64,000 bases of DNA from Phlebotomus papatasi (Eukaryota; Arthropoda; Insecta; Diptera; Psychodidae): NCBI RefSeq assembly GCF_024763615.1, contig NW_026604456.1, forward strand, positions 1 to 64,000. The letters run 5' to 3'. Under the pieces are notes generated by a model that worked only from the letters and a program-made list of their open reading frames with translations, ran no database searches and was not told the origin of the DNA. Numbering within the stretch: position 1 is the first letter of the stretch; every line of letters begins with the position of its first letter. This document shows positions 1-10,025 of this stretch, piece by piece. The translations under genes and the position numbers were made by a program.

Positions 1-16
1 AATAGTACGGGATAGA

Positions 17-49
17 GGGGTCTCAAATTATGCACCCATTTAGAGCCCC
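17..49 (+). other. Imperfect inverted repeat / potential hairpin (example)
   Basis: The arm ggggtctcaaat (17-28) and the arm atttagagcccc (38-49) can pair as GGGG, TCT and AAAT with one single-base bulge on each side, around the 9-nt loop tatgcaccc. The element recurs in each monomer. The common catttag-to-catatag change (position 40) weakens the AAAT part of the stem. It could form a cruciform or a structured RNA if transcribed, but no promoter is visible. It is not a bacterial-type terminator, as no T-tract follows. Confidence 0.5.
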
Positions 50-72
50 CCTGAGGCTAGATTTGTGCAAAA

Positions 73-84
73 TTTCAATTGAAA
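73..84. other. 12-bp perfect palindrome (example; once per monomer)
   Basis: tttcaattgaaa equals its own reverse complement. It is the core of the 22-bp unit that expands in Domain II. Dyads of this sort can serve as breakage, recombination or dimeric-protein sites; no function is shown here. Confidence 0.85.
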
Positions 85-285
85 ATAAACAAAATTGAAT
101 GAGAATTTCATAAGTGTTTGAAAATCTTTAAAGTTGATTATCTCGAATAGTGCGGGATAGAGGGGTCTCAAATTATGCACCCATTTAGAGCCCCCCTGAG
201 GCTAAATTTGTGCAAAATTTCAATTGAAAATAAGCAAAATTGAATGAGAATTTCATAAGTGTTTGAAAATCTTTAAAGTTGATGA

Positions 286-302
286 TCTCGAATAGTACGG
301 GA
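286..302 (+). other. CENP-B box-like motif (example; once per monomer)
   Basis: The 17 bases t-ctcg-aatagta-cggg-a can be set against the CENP-B box core nTTCGnnnnAnnCGGGn. Seven of the nine essential bases match, including all of CGGG, and the spacing is exact. The mismatches are C for the first T and G for the central A. The motif spans the monomer boundary and is present in nearly every unit. A 7/9 match is not rare by chance in a 145-bp monomer (I estimate a few tenths expected over both strands), so binding by a CENP-B-like, pogo-transposase-derived protein is only a hypothesis. Confidence 0.35.
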
Positions 303-868
303 TAGAGGGGTCTCAAATTATGCACCCATTTAGAGCCCCCCTGAGGCTAGATTTGTGCAAAATTTCAATTGAAAATAAGCAAAATTGAATGAGAATTTCA
401 TAAGTGTTTGAAAATCTTTAAAGTTGATTATCTCGAATAGTACGGGATAGAGGGGTCTCAAATTATGCACCCATTTAGAGCCCCCCTGAGGCTAGATTTG
501 TGCAAAATTTCAATTGAAAATAAGCAAAATTGAATGAGAATTTCATAAGTGTTTGAAAATCTTTAAAGTTGATTATCTCGAATAGTACGGGATAGAGGGG
601 TCTCAAATTATGCACCCATTTAGAGCCCCCCTGAGGCTAGATTTGTGCAAAATTTCAATTGAAAATAAGCAAAATTGAATGAGAATTTCATAAGTGTTTG
701 AAAATCTTTAAAGTTGATTATCTCGAATAGTACGGGATAGAGGGGTCTCAAATTATGCACCCATTTAGAGCCCCCCTGAGGCTAGATTTGTGCAAAATTT
801 CAATTGAAAATAAGCAAAGTTGAATGAGAATTTAATGTGTTTGAAAATCTTTAAAGTTGATTATCTCG

Positions 869-1738
869 AATAGTACGGGATAGAGGGGTCTCAAATTATG
901 CACCCATTTAGAGCCCCCCTGAGGCTAGATTTGTGCAAAATTTCAATTGAAAATAAACAAAATTGAATGAGAATTTCATAAGTGTTTGAAAATCTTTAAA
1001 GTTGATTATCTCGAATAGTGCGGGATAGAGGGGTCTCAAATTATGCACCCATTTAGAGCCCCCCTGAGGCTAAATTTGTGCAAAATTTCAATTGAAAATA
1101 AGCAAAATTGAATGAGAATTTCATAAGTGTTTGAAAATCTTTAAAGTTGATGATCTCGAATAGTACGGGATAGAGGGGTCTCAAATTATGCACCCATTTA
1201 GAGCCCCCCTGAGGCTAGATTTGTGCAAAATTTCAATTGAAAATAAGCAAAATTGAATGAGAATTTCATAAGTGTTTGAAAATCTTTAAAGTTGATTATC
1301 TCGAATAGTACGGGATAGAGGGGTCTCAAATTATGCACCCATTTAGAGCCCCCCTGAGGCTAGATTTGTGCAAAATTTCAATTGAAAATAAGCAAAATTG
1401 AATGAGAATTTCATAAGTGTTTGAAAATCTTTAAAGTTGATTATCTCGAATAGTACGGGATAGAGGGGTCTCAAATTATGCACCCATTTAGAGCCCCCCT
1501 GAGGCTAGATTTGTGCAAAATTTCAATTGAAAATAAGCAAAATTGAATGAGAATTTCATAAGTGTTTGAAAATCTTTAAAGTTGATTATCTCGAATAGTA
1601 CGGGATAGAGGGGTCTCAAATTATGCACCCATTTAGAGCCCCCCTGAGGCTAGATTTGTGCAAAATTTCAATTGAAAATAAGCAAAGTTGAATGAGAATT
1701 TCATAAGTGTTTGAAAATCTTTAAAGTTGATTATCTCG
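869..1738. repeat. 6-monomer higher-order repeat, copy 2
   Basis: Repeats the order of copy 1 with the same diagnostic variants: aataaac at 952-958, tagtgcggg near 1017, ctaaatttg near 1071, gatgatctcg near 1149 and agcaaagttg at 1681. It lacks the 2-bp deletion. A third repeat begins at 1739 with aataaac at 1822, but the next monomer lacks the second-unit variants, so the HOR breaks there. Confidence 0.85.
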
Positions 1739-3838
1739 AATAGTACGGGATAGAGGGGTCTCAAATTATGCACCCATTTAGAGCCCCCCTGAGGCTAGAT
1801 TTGTGCAAAATTTCAATTGAAAATAAACAAAATTGAATGAGAATTTCATAAGTGTTTGAAAATCTTTAAAGTTGATTATCTCGAATAGTACGGGATAGAG
1901 GGGTCTCAAATTATGCACCCATTTAGAGCCCCCCTGAGGCTAGATTTGTGCAAAATTTCAATTGAAAATAAGCAAAATTGAATGAGAATTTCATAAGTGT
2001 TTGAAAATCTTTAAAGTTGATTATCTCGAATAGTACGGGATAGAGGGGTCTCAAATTATGCACCCATTTAGAGCCCCCCTGAGGCTAGATTTGTGCAAAA
2101 TTTCAATTGAAAATAAGCAAAATTGAATGAGAATTTCATAAATGTTTAAAAATCTTTAAAGTTGATTATCTCGAAAAGTACGGGATAGAGGGGTCTCAAA
2201 TTATGCACCCATTTAGAGCCCCCCTGAGGCTAGATTTGTGCAAAATTTCAATTGAAAATAAGCAAAATTGAATGAGAATTTCATAAGTGTTTGAAAATCT
2301 TTAAAGTTGATTATCTCGAAAAGTACGGGATAGAGGGGTCTCAAATTATGCACCCATTTAGAGCCCCCCTGAGGCTAGATTTGTGCAAAATTTCAATTGA
2401 AAATAAGCAAAATTGAATGAGAATTTCATAAGTGTTTGAAAATCTTTAAAGTTGATTATCTCGAATAGTACGGGATAGAGGGGTCTCAAATTATGCACCC
2501 ATTTAGAGCCCCCCTGAGGCTAGATTTGTGCAAAATTTCAATTGAAAATAAGCAAAATTGAATGAGAATTTCATAAGTGTTTGAAAATCTTTAAAGTTGA
2601 TTATCTCGAATAGTACGGGATAGAGGGGTCTCAAATTATGCACCCATATAGAGCCCCCCTGAGGCTAGATATGTGCAAAATTTCAATTGAAAATAAGCAA
2701 AATTGAATGAGAATTTCATAAGTGTTTGAAAATCTTTAAAGTTGATTATCTCGAATAGTACGGGATAGAGGGGTCTCAAATTATGCACCCATTTAGAGCC
2801 CCCCTGAGGCTAGATTTGTGCAAAATTTCAATTGAAAATAAGCAAAATTGAATGAGAATTTCATAAGTGTTTGAAAATCTTTAAAGTTGATTATCTCGAA
2901 TAGTACGGGATAGAGGGGTCTCAAATTATGCACCCATTTAGAGCCCCCCTGAGGCTAGATTTGTGCAAAATTTCAATTGAAAATAAGCAAAATTGAATGA
3001 GAATTTCATAAGTGTTTGAAAATCTTTAAAGTTGATTATCTCGAACAGTACGGGATAGAGGGGTCTCAAACTATGCACCCATTTAGAGCCCCCCTGAGGC
3101 TAGATTTGTGCAAAATTTCAATTGAAAATAAGCAAAATTAAATGAGAATTTCATAAGTGTTTGAAAATTTTTAAAGTTGATTATCTCGAATAGTGCGGGA
3201 TAGAGGGGTCTGAAATTATGCACCCATTTAGAGCCCCCCTGAGGCTAGATTTGTGCAAAATTTCAATTGAAAATAAGCAAAATTGAATGAGAATTTCATA
3301 AGTGTTTGAAAATCTTTAAAGTTGATTATCTCGAATAGTACGGGATAGAGGGGTCTCAAATTATGCACCCATTTAGAGCCCCCCTGAGGCTAGATTTGTG
3401 CAAAATTTCAATTGAAAATAAGCAAAATTGAATGAGAATTTCATAAGTGTTTGAAAATCTTTAAAGTTGATTATCTCGAAAAGTACGGGATAGAGGGGTC
3501 TCAAATTATGCACCCATTTAGAGCCCCCCTGAGGCTAGATTTGTGCACAATTTCAATTGAAAATAAGCAAAATTGAATGAGAATTTCATAAGTGTTTGAA
3601 AATCTTTAAAGTTGATTATCTCGAATAGTACGGGATAGAGGGGTCTCAAATTATGCACCCATTTAGAGCCCCCCTGAGGCTAGATATGTGCAAAATTTCA
3701 ATTGAAAATAAGCAAAATTGAATGAGAATTTCATAAGTGTTTGAAAATCTTTAAAGTTGATTATCTCGAACAGTACGGGATAGAGGGGTCTCAAATTATG
3801 CACCCATTTAGAGCCCCCCTGAGGCTAGATTTGTGCAA

Positions 3839-3854
3839 ATTTTCAATTGAAAAT
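3839..3854. other. 16-bp extended palindrome variant (example)
   Basis: A single a-to-t change at monomer position 72 turns the 12-bp dyad into the perfect 16-bp palindrome attttcaattgaaaat. The variant recurs in many monomers, including those near 10204, 16117, 17902, 22436, 33919, 43810, 48124 and 62792. It usually sits in the monomer just before one carrying the linked cagta / caaacta / attaaatg variants. In the 17902 type a further g-to-a change (caattaaaaat) breaks the dyad again. Confidence 0.75.
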
Positions 3855-4414
3855 AAGCAAAATTGAATGAGAATTTCATAAGTGTTTGAAAATCTTTAAA
3901 GTTGATTATCTCGAACAGTACGGGATAGAGGGGTCTCAAACTATGCACCCATTTAGAGCCCCCCTGAGGCTAGATTTGTGCAAAATTTCAATTGAAAATA
4001 AGCAAAATTAAATGAGAATTTCATAAGTGTTTGAAAATTTTTAAAGTTGATTATCTCGAATAGTACGGGATAGAGGGGTCTCAAATTATGCACCCATTTA
4101 GAGCCCCCCTGAGGCTAGATTTGTGCAAAATTTCAATTGAAAATAAGCAAAATTGAATGAGAATTTCATAAGTGTTTGAAAATCTTTAAAGTTGATTATC
4201 TCGAACAGTACGGGATAGAGGGGTCTCAAACTATGCACCCATTTAGAGCCCCCCTGAGGCTAGATATGTGCAAAATTTCAATTGAAAATAAGCAAAATTA
4301 AATGAGAATTTCATAAGTGTTTGAAAATTTTTAAAGTTGATTATCTCGAATAGTACAGGATAGAGGGGTCTGAAATTATGCACCCATTTAGAGCCCCCCT
4401 GAGGCTAGATTTGT

Positions 4415-6380
4415 GCAAAATTTCAATTGAAAATAAGCAAAATTGAATGAGAATTTCATAAGTGTTTGAAAATCTTTAAAGTTGATTATCTCGAAAAGTA
4501 CGGGATAGAGGGGTCTCAAATTATGCACCCATTTAGAGCCCCCCTGAGGCTAGATTTGTGCAAAATTTCAATTGAAAATAAGCAAAATTGAATGAGAATT
4601 TCATAAGTGTTTGAAAATCTTTAAAGTTGATTATCTCGAATAGTACGGGATAGAGGGGTCTCAAATTATGCACCCATTTAGAGCCCCCCTGAGGCTAGAT
4701 TTGTGCAAAATTTCAATTGAAAATAAGCAAAATTGAATGAGAATTTCATAAGTGTTTGAAAATCTTTAAAGTTGATTATCTCGAATAGTACGGGATAGAG
4801 GGGTCTCAAATTATGCACCCATATAGAGCCCCCCTGAGGCTAGATATGTGCAAAATTTCAATTGAAAATAAGCAAAATTGAATGAGAATTTCATAAGTGT
4901 TTGAAAATCTTTAAAGTTGATTATCTCGAATAGTACGGGATAGAGGGGTCTCAAATTATGCACCCATTTAGAGCCCCCCTGAGGCTAGATTTGTGCAAAA
5001 TTTCAATTGAAAATAAGCAAAATTGAATGAGAATTTCATAAGTGTTTGAAAATCTTTAAAGTTGATTATCTCGAATAGTACGGGATAGAGGGGTCTCAAA
5101 TTATGCACCCATTTAGAGCCCCCCTGAGGCTAGATTTGTGCAAAATTTCAATTGAAAATAAGCAAAATTAAATGAGAATTTCATAAGTGTTTGAAAATTC
5201 TTAAAGTTGATTATCTCGAATAGTACGGGATAGAGGGGTCTCAAATTATGCACCCATTTAGAGCCCCCCTGAGGCTAGATTTGTGCAAAATTTCAATTCA
5301 AAATAAGCAAAATTGAATGAGAATTTCATAAGTGTTTGAAAATCTTTAAAGTTGATTATCTCGAATAGTACGGGATAGAGGGGTCTCAAATTATGCACCC
5401 ATTTAGAGCCCCCCTGAGGCTAGATTTGTGCAAAATTTCAATTGAAAATAAGCAAAATTGAATGAGAATTTAATAAGTGTTTGAAAATTTTTAAAGTTGA
5501 TTATCTCGAATAGTACGGGATAGAGGGGTCTCAAATTATGCACCCATTTAGAGCCCCCCTGAGGCTAGATTTGTGCAAAATTTCAATTGAAAATAAGCAA
5601 AATTGAATGAGAATTTAATAAGTGTTTGAAAATCTTTAAAGTTGATTATCTCGAATAGTACGGGATAGAGGGGTCTCAAATTATGCACCCATTTAGAGCC
5701 CCCCTGAGGCTAGATTTGTGCAAAATTTCAATTGAAAATAAGCAAAATTGAATGAGAATTTAATAAGTGTTTGAAAATTTTTAAAGTTGATTATCTCGAA
5801 TAGTACGGGATAGAGGGGTCTCAAATTATGCACCCATTTAGAGCCCCCCTTGAGGCTAGATTTGTGCAAAATTTCAATTGAAAATAAGCAAAATTGAATG
5901 AGAATTTCATAAGTGTTTGAAAATCTTTAAAGTTGATTATCTCGAATAGTACGGGATAGAGGGGTCTCAAATTATGCACCCATTTAGAGCCCCCTGAGGC
6001 TAGATTTGTGCAAAATTTCAATTGAAAATAAGCAAAATTGAATGAGAATTTCATAAGTGTTTGAAAATCTTTAAAGTTGATTATCTCGAATAGTACGGGA
6101 TAGAGGGGTCTCAAATTATGCACCCATTTAGAGCCCCCCTGAGGCTAGATTTGTGCAAAATTTCAATTGAAAATAAGCAAAATTGAATGAGAATTTCATA
6201 AGTGTTTGAAAATCTTTAAAGTTGATTATCTCGAAAAGTACGGGATAGAGGGGTCTCAAATTATGCACCCATATAGAGCCCCCCTGAAGCTAGATATGTG
6301 CAAAATTTCAATTGAAAATAAGCAAAATTGAATGAGAATTTCATAAGTGTTTGAAAATCTTTAAAGTTGATTATCTCGAA
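4415..6380. repeat. 2-kb duplicated block in Domain I, copy 1
   Basis: Markers recur exactly 3,476 bp downstream: tcgaaaagta at 4491 and 7967, the atatag monomer at 4821 and 8297, and the rare ttcaattcaaa at 5292 and 8768. The C6-ttgagg / C5-tgagg pair of 5.82-6.12 kb is also shared, as is tcgaaaagta at 6231 and 9707. I noticed no internal difference. The flanking monomers differ on both sides, so this is a discrete block of about 1,966 bp. Confidence 0.8.
5821..6123. repeat. 146+144-bp monomer pair module, first of three
   Basis: A monomer with an extra t (C6-ttgagg) is followed by one with C5, so the pair has net normal length. The module recurs at 7122-7424 and 9297-9599. The length changes keep one minus-strand frame open for 100 codons from a GTG. 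The translation is the satellite itself repeated every 48 codons, and I do not regard it as a gene. Confidence 0.8.
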
Positions 6381-7096
6381 AAGTACGGGATAGAGGGGTC
6401 TCAAATTATGCACCCATTTAGAGCCCCCCTGAGGCTAGATTTGTGCAAAATTTCAATTGAAAATAAGCAAAATTGAATGAGAATTTCATAAGTGTTTGAA
6501 TTTAAAGTTGATTATCTCGAATAGTACGGGATAGAGGGGTCTCAAATTATGCACCCATTTAGAGCCCCCCTGAGGCTAGATTTGTGCAAAATTTCAATTG
6601 AAAATAAGCAAAATTGAATGAGAATTTCATAAGTGTTTGAAAATCTTTAAAGTTGATTATCTCGAATAGTACGGGATAGAGGGGTCTCAAATTATGCACC
6701 CATATAGAGCCCCCCTGAAGCTAGATATGTGCAAAATTTCAATTGAAAATAAGCAAAATTGAATGAGAATTTCATAAGTGTTTGAAAATCTTTAAAGTTG
6801 ATTATCTCGAAAAGTACGGGATAGAGGGGTCTCAAATTATGCACCCATTTAGAGCCCCCCTGAGGCTAGATTTGTGCAAAATTTCAATTGAAAATAAGCA
6901 AAATTGAATGAGAATTTCATAAGTGTTTGAAAATCTTTAAAGTTGATTATCTCGAATAGTACGGGATAGAGGGGTCTCAAATTATGCACCCATTTAGAGC
7001 CCCCCTGAGGCTAGATTTGTGCAAAATTTCAATTGAAAATAAGCAAAATTGAATGAGAATTTAATAAGTGTTTGAAAATTTTTAAAGTTGATTATC
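6231..7096. repeat. 3-monomer HOR, two units (431 + 435 bp)
   Basis: Each unit is one monomer with atatag, ctgaagc and gatatg, then an aagta monomer, then a near-majority monomer. Units start at 6231 and 6662. The first is 431 bp because gtgtttgaatttaaag near 6498 lacks 4 bp. The block is followed by a ttaataag monomer and the module at 7122. Confidence 0.75.
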
Positions 7097-7121
7097 TCGA
7101 ATAGTACGGGATAGAGGGGTC

Positions 7122-7424
7122 TCAAATTATGCACCCATTTAGAGCCCCCCTTGAGGCTAGATTTGTGCAAAATTTCAATTGAAAATAAGCAAAATTGAAT
7201 GAGAATTTCATAAGTGTTTGAAAATCTTTAAAGTTGATTATCTCGAATAGTACGGGATAGAGGGGTCTCAAATTATGCACCCATTTAGAGCCCCCTGAGG
7301 CTAGATTTGTGCAAAATTTCAATTGAAAATAAGCAAAATTGAATGAGAATTTCATAAGTGTTTGAAAATCTTTAAAGTTGATTATCTCGAAAAGTACGGG
7401 ATAGAGGGGTCTCAAATTATGCAC
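7122..7424. repeat. 146+144-bp monomer pair module, second of three
   Basis: Same module as 5821-6123, displaced by 1,301 bp (nine monomers less 4 bp). It differs in what follows: here the atatag/gaagc/gatatg monomer comes directly after, whereas a majority-type monomer intervenes in the other two copies. Confidence 0.75.
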
Positions 7425-8256
7425 CCATATAGAGCCCCCCTGAAGCTAGATATGTGCAAAATTTCAATTGAAAATAAGCAAAATTGAATGAGAATTTCAT
7501 AAGTGTTTGAAAATCTTTAAAGTTGATTATCTCGAAAAGTACGGGATAGAGGGGTCTCAAATTATGCACCCATTTAGAGCCCCCCTGAGGCTAGATTTGT
7601 GCAAAATTTCAATTGAAAATAAGCAAAATTGAATGAGAATTTCATAAGTGTTTGAAAATCTTTAAAGTTGATTATCTCGAATAGTACGGGATAGAGGGGT
7701 CTCAAATTATGCACCCATTTAGAGCCCCCCTGAGGCTAGATTTGTGCAAAATTTCAATTGAAAATAAGCAAAATTGAATGAGAATTTCATAAGTGTTTGA
7801 AAATCTTTAAAGTTGATTATCTCGAAAAGTACGGGATAGAGGGGTCTCAAATTATGCACCCATATAGAGCCCCCCTGAAGCTAGATATGTGCAAAATTTC
7901 AATTGAAAATAAGCAAAATTGAATGAGAATTTCATAAGTGTTTGAAAATCTTTAAAGTTGATTATCTCGAAAAGTACGGGATAGAGGGGTCTCAAATTAT
8001 GCACCCATTTAGAGCCCCCCTGAGGCTAGATTTGTGCAAAATTTCAATTGAAAATAAGCAAAATTGAATGAGAATTTCATAAGTGTTTGAAAATCTTTAA
8101 AGTTGATTATCTCGAATAGTACGGGATAGAGGGGTCTCAAATTATGCACCCATTTAGAGCCCCCCTGAGGCTAGATTTGTGCAAAATTTCAATTGAAAAT
8201 AAGCAAAATTGAATGAGAATTTCATAAGTGTTTGAAAATCTTTAAAGTTGATTATC
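7387..8256. repeat. 3-monomer HOR, two exact 435-bp units
   Basis: Units start at 7387 and 7822 with the same monomer order as 6231-7096. A third, divergent unit may follow from 8257: its first monomer has atatag and gatatg but ctgaggc instead of ctgaagc. Confidence 0.75.
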
Positions 8257-9856
8257 TCGAATAGTACGGGATAGAGGGGTCTCAAATTATGCACCCATAT
8301 AGAGCCCCCCTGAGGCTAGATATGTGCAAAATTTCAATTGAAAATAAGCAAAATTGAATGAGAATTTCATAAGTGTTTGAAAATCTTTAAAGTTGATTAT
8401 CTCGAATAGTACGGGATAGAGGGGTCTCAAATTATGCACCCATTTAGAGCCCCCCTGAGGCTAGATTTGTGCAAAATTTCAATTGAAAATAAGCAAAATT
8501 GAATGAGAATTTCATAAGTGTTTGAAAATCTTTAAAGTTGATTATCTCGAATAGTACGGGATAGAGGGGTCTCAAATTATGCACCCATTTAGAGCCCCCC
8601 TGAGGCTAGATTTGTGCAAAATTTCAATTGAAAATAAGCAAAATTAAATGAGAATTTCATAAGTGTTTGAAAATTCTTAAAGTTGATTATCTCGAATAGT
8701 ACGGGATAGAGGGGTCTCAAATTATGCACCCATTTAGAGCCCCCCTGAGGCTAGATTTGTGCAAAATTTCAATTCAAAATAAGCAAAATTGAATGAGAAT
8801 TTCATAAGTGTTTGAAAATCTTTAAAGTTGATTATCTCGAATAGTACGGGATAGAGGGGTCTCAAATTATGCACCCATTTAGAGCCCCCCTGAGGCTAGA
8901 TTTGTGCAAAATTTCAATTGAAAATAAGCAAAATTGAATGAGAATTTAATAAGTGTTTGAAAATTTTTAAAGTTGATTATCTCGAATAGTACGGGATAGA
9001 GGGGTCTCAAATTATGCACCCATTTAGAGCCCCCCTGAGGCTAGATTTGTGCAAAATTTCAATTGAAAATAAGCAAAATTGAATGAGAATTTAATAAGTG
9101 TTTGAAAATCTTTAAAGTTGATTATCTCGAATAGTACGGGATAGAGGGGTCTCAAATTATGCACCCATTTAGAGCCCCCCTGAGGCTAGATTTGTGCAAA
9201 ATTTCAATTGAAAATAAGCAAAATTGAATGAGAATTTAATAAGTGTTTGAAAATTTTTAAAGTTGATTATCTCGAATAGTACGGGATAGAGGGGTCTCAA
9301 ATTATGCACCCATTTAGAGCCCCCCTTGAGGCTAGATTTGTGCAAAATTTCAATTGAAAATAAGCAAAATTGAATGAGAATTTCATAAGTGTTTGAAAAT
9401 CTTTAAAGTTGATTATCTCGAATAGTACGGGATAGAGGGGTCTCAAATTATGCACCCATTTAGAGCCCCCTGAGGCTAGATTTGTGCAAAATTTCAATTG
9501 AAAATAAGCAAAATTGAATGAGAATTTCATAAGTGTTTGAAAATCTTTAAAGTTGATTATCTCGAATAGTACGGGATAGAGGGGTCTCAAATTATGCACC
9601 CATTTAGAGCCCCCCTGAGGCTAGATTTGTGCAAAATTTCAATTGAAAATAAGCAAAATTGAATGAGAATTTCATAAGTGTTTGAAAATCTTTAAAGTTG
9701 ATTATCTCGAAAAGTACGGGATAGAGGGGTCTCAAATTATGCACCCATATAGAGCCCCCCTGAAGCTAGATATGTGCAAAATTTCAATTGAAAATAAGCA
9801 AAATTGAATGAGAATTTCATAAGTGTTTGAAAATCTTTAAAGTTGATTATCTCGAA
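7891..9856. repeat. 2-kb duplicated block in Domain I, copy 2
   Basis: This partner of 4415-6380 keeps all the rare markers at a constant offset, which points to recent duplication. The spacing of 3,476 bp equals 24 monomers minus the 4-bp deletion near 6498, which lies between the copies. The block ends where copy 1 reads tcgaaaagta (6376) and this copy reads tcgaatagta (9852). Confidence 0.8.
9297..9599. repeat. 146+144-bp monomer pair module, third of three
   Basis: Lies inside the second copy of the 2-kb block and is displaced 3,476 bp from the first module, with the same flanks as the first. Confidence 0.75.
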
Positions 9857-9989
9857 TAGTACGGGATAGAGGGGTCTCAAATTATGCACCCATTTAGAGC
9901 CCCCCTGAGGCTAGATTTGTGCAAAATTTTAATTGAAAATAAGCAAAATTAAATGAGAATTTCATAAGTGTTTGAAAATCTTTAAAGTT

Positions 9990-10025
9990 GATTATCCGGG
10001 ATAGAAGGGTCTCAAATTATTCACC
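9990..10025. other. 10-bp deletion at monomer boundary
   Basis: gattatc is joined directly to cgggatag, removing tcgaatagta, which is most of the CENP-B box-like motif. The same monomer has two further rare changes, agaaggg and attattcaccc. It is the only monomer noticed with this deletion. Confidence 0.7.

Larger units (their letters stand above)
1..145 (+). repeat. Representative satellite monomer
   Basis: Reference unit for monomer positions used elsewhere. Positions 1-68 are about 49% G+C and hold cggg and gagggg runs, then a C6 tract at 46-51. Positions 69-145 are about 22% G+C. A perfect 12-bp palindrome, tttcaattgaaa, lies at 73-84 and contains a CAATTG site. TTTAAA lies at 127-132, and a TCGA straddles the boundary with the next unit. 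Recurrent variable positions include 5 (t/c/a), 28 (t/c), 40 (t/a), 55 (g/a), 63 (t/a), 72 (a/t), 86 and 89 (taag/caaa), 97 (g/a), 109 (c/a), 118 (t/g), 120 (g/a) and 126 (c/t). This unit carries the aataaac variant. The phase chosen is arbitrary. Confidence 0.95.
1..868. repeat. 6-monomer higher-order repeat, copy 1
   Basis: Six monomers in fixed variant order: aataaac in the first; tagtgcggg, ctaaatttg and gatgatctcg in the second; three near-majority units; agcaaagttg in the sixth. It is 868 bp, not 870, because the sixth unit lost 2 bp (tttaatgtgt at 831-840). Confidence 0.85.

Noticed and set aside
17..49. Rho-independent terminator
   Set aside because: The stem is imperfect and is followed by a C-run and mixed sequence, not a T-tract.
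7..51. G-quadruplex potential of the cggg/gagggg and C6 runs
   Set aside because: Each strand has only two G-runs per monomer, separated by long stretches, so the canonical four-run pattern with short loops is not met.
1..145. Assignment to a named satellite or species
   Set aside because: The monomer is not one I can match from memory, and base composition or length alone would be guesswork.
5821..6123. Minus-strand open frames of 60-100 codons throughout, for example here and near 14931, 30632, 42579 and 49008
   Set aside because: They start at GTG or TTG, are translations of the satellite with a 48-residue repeat, and exist only where 144- or 146-bp monomers happen to keep the frame. They have no initiation context, no domain and no conservation beyond the DNA repeat.
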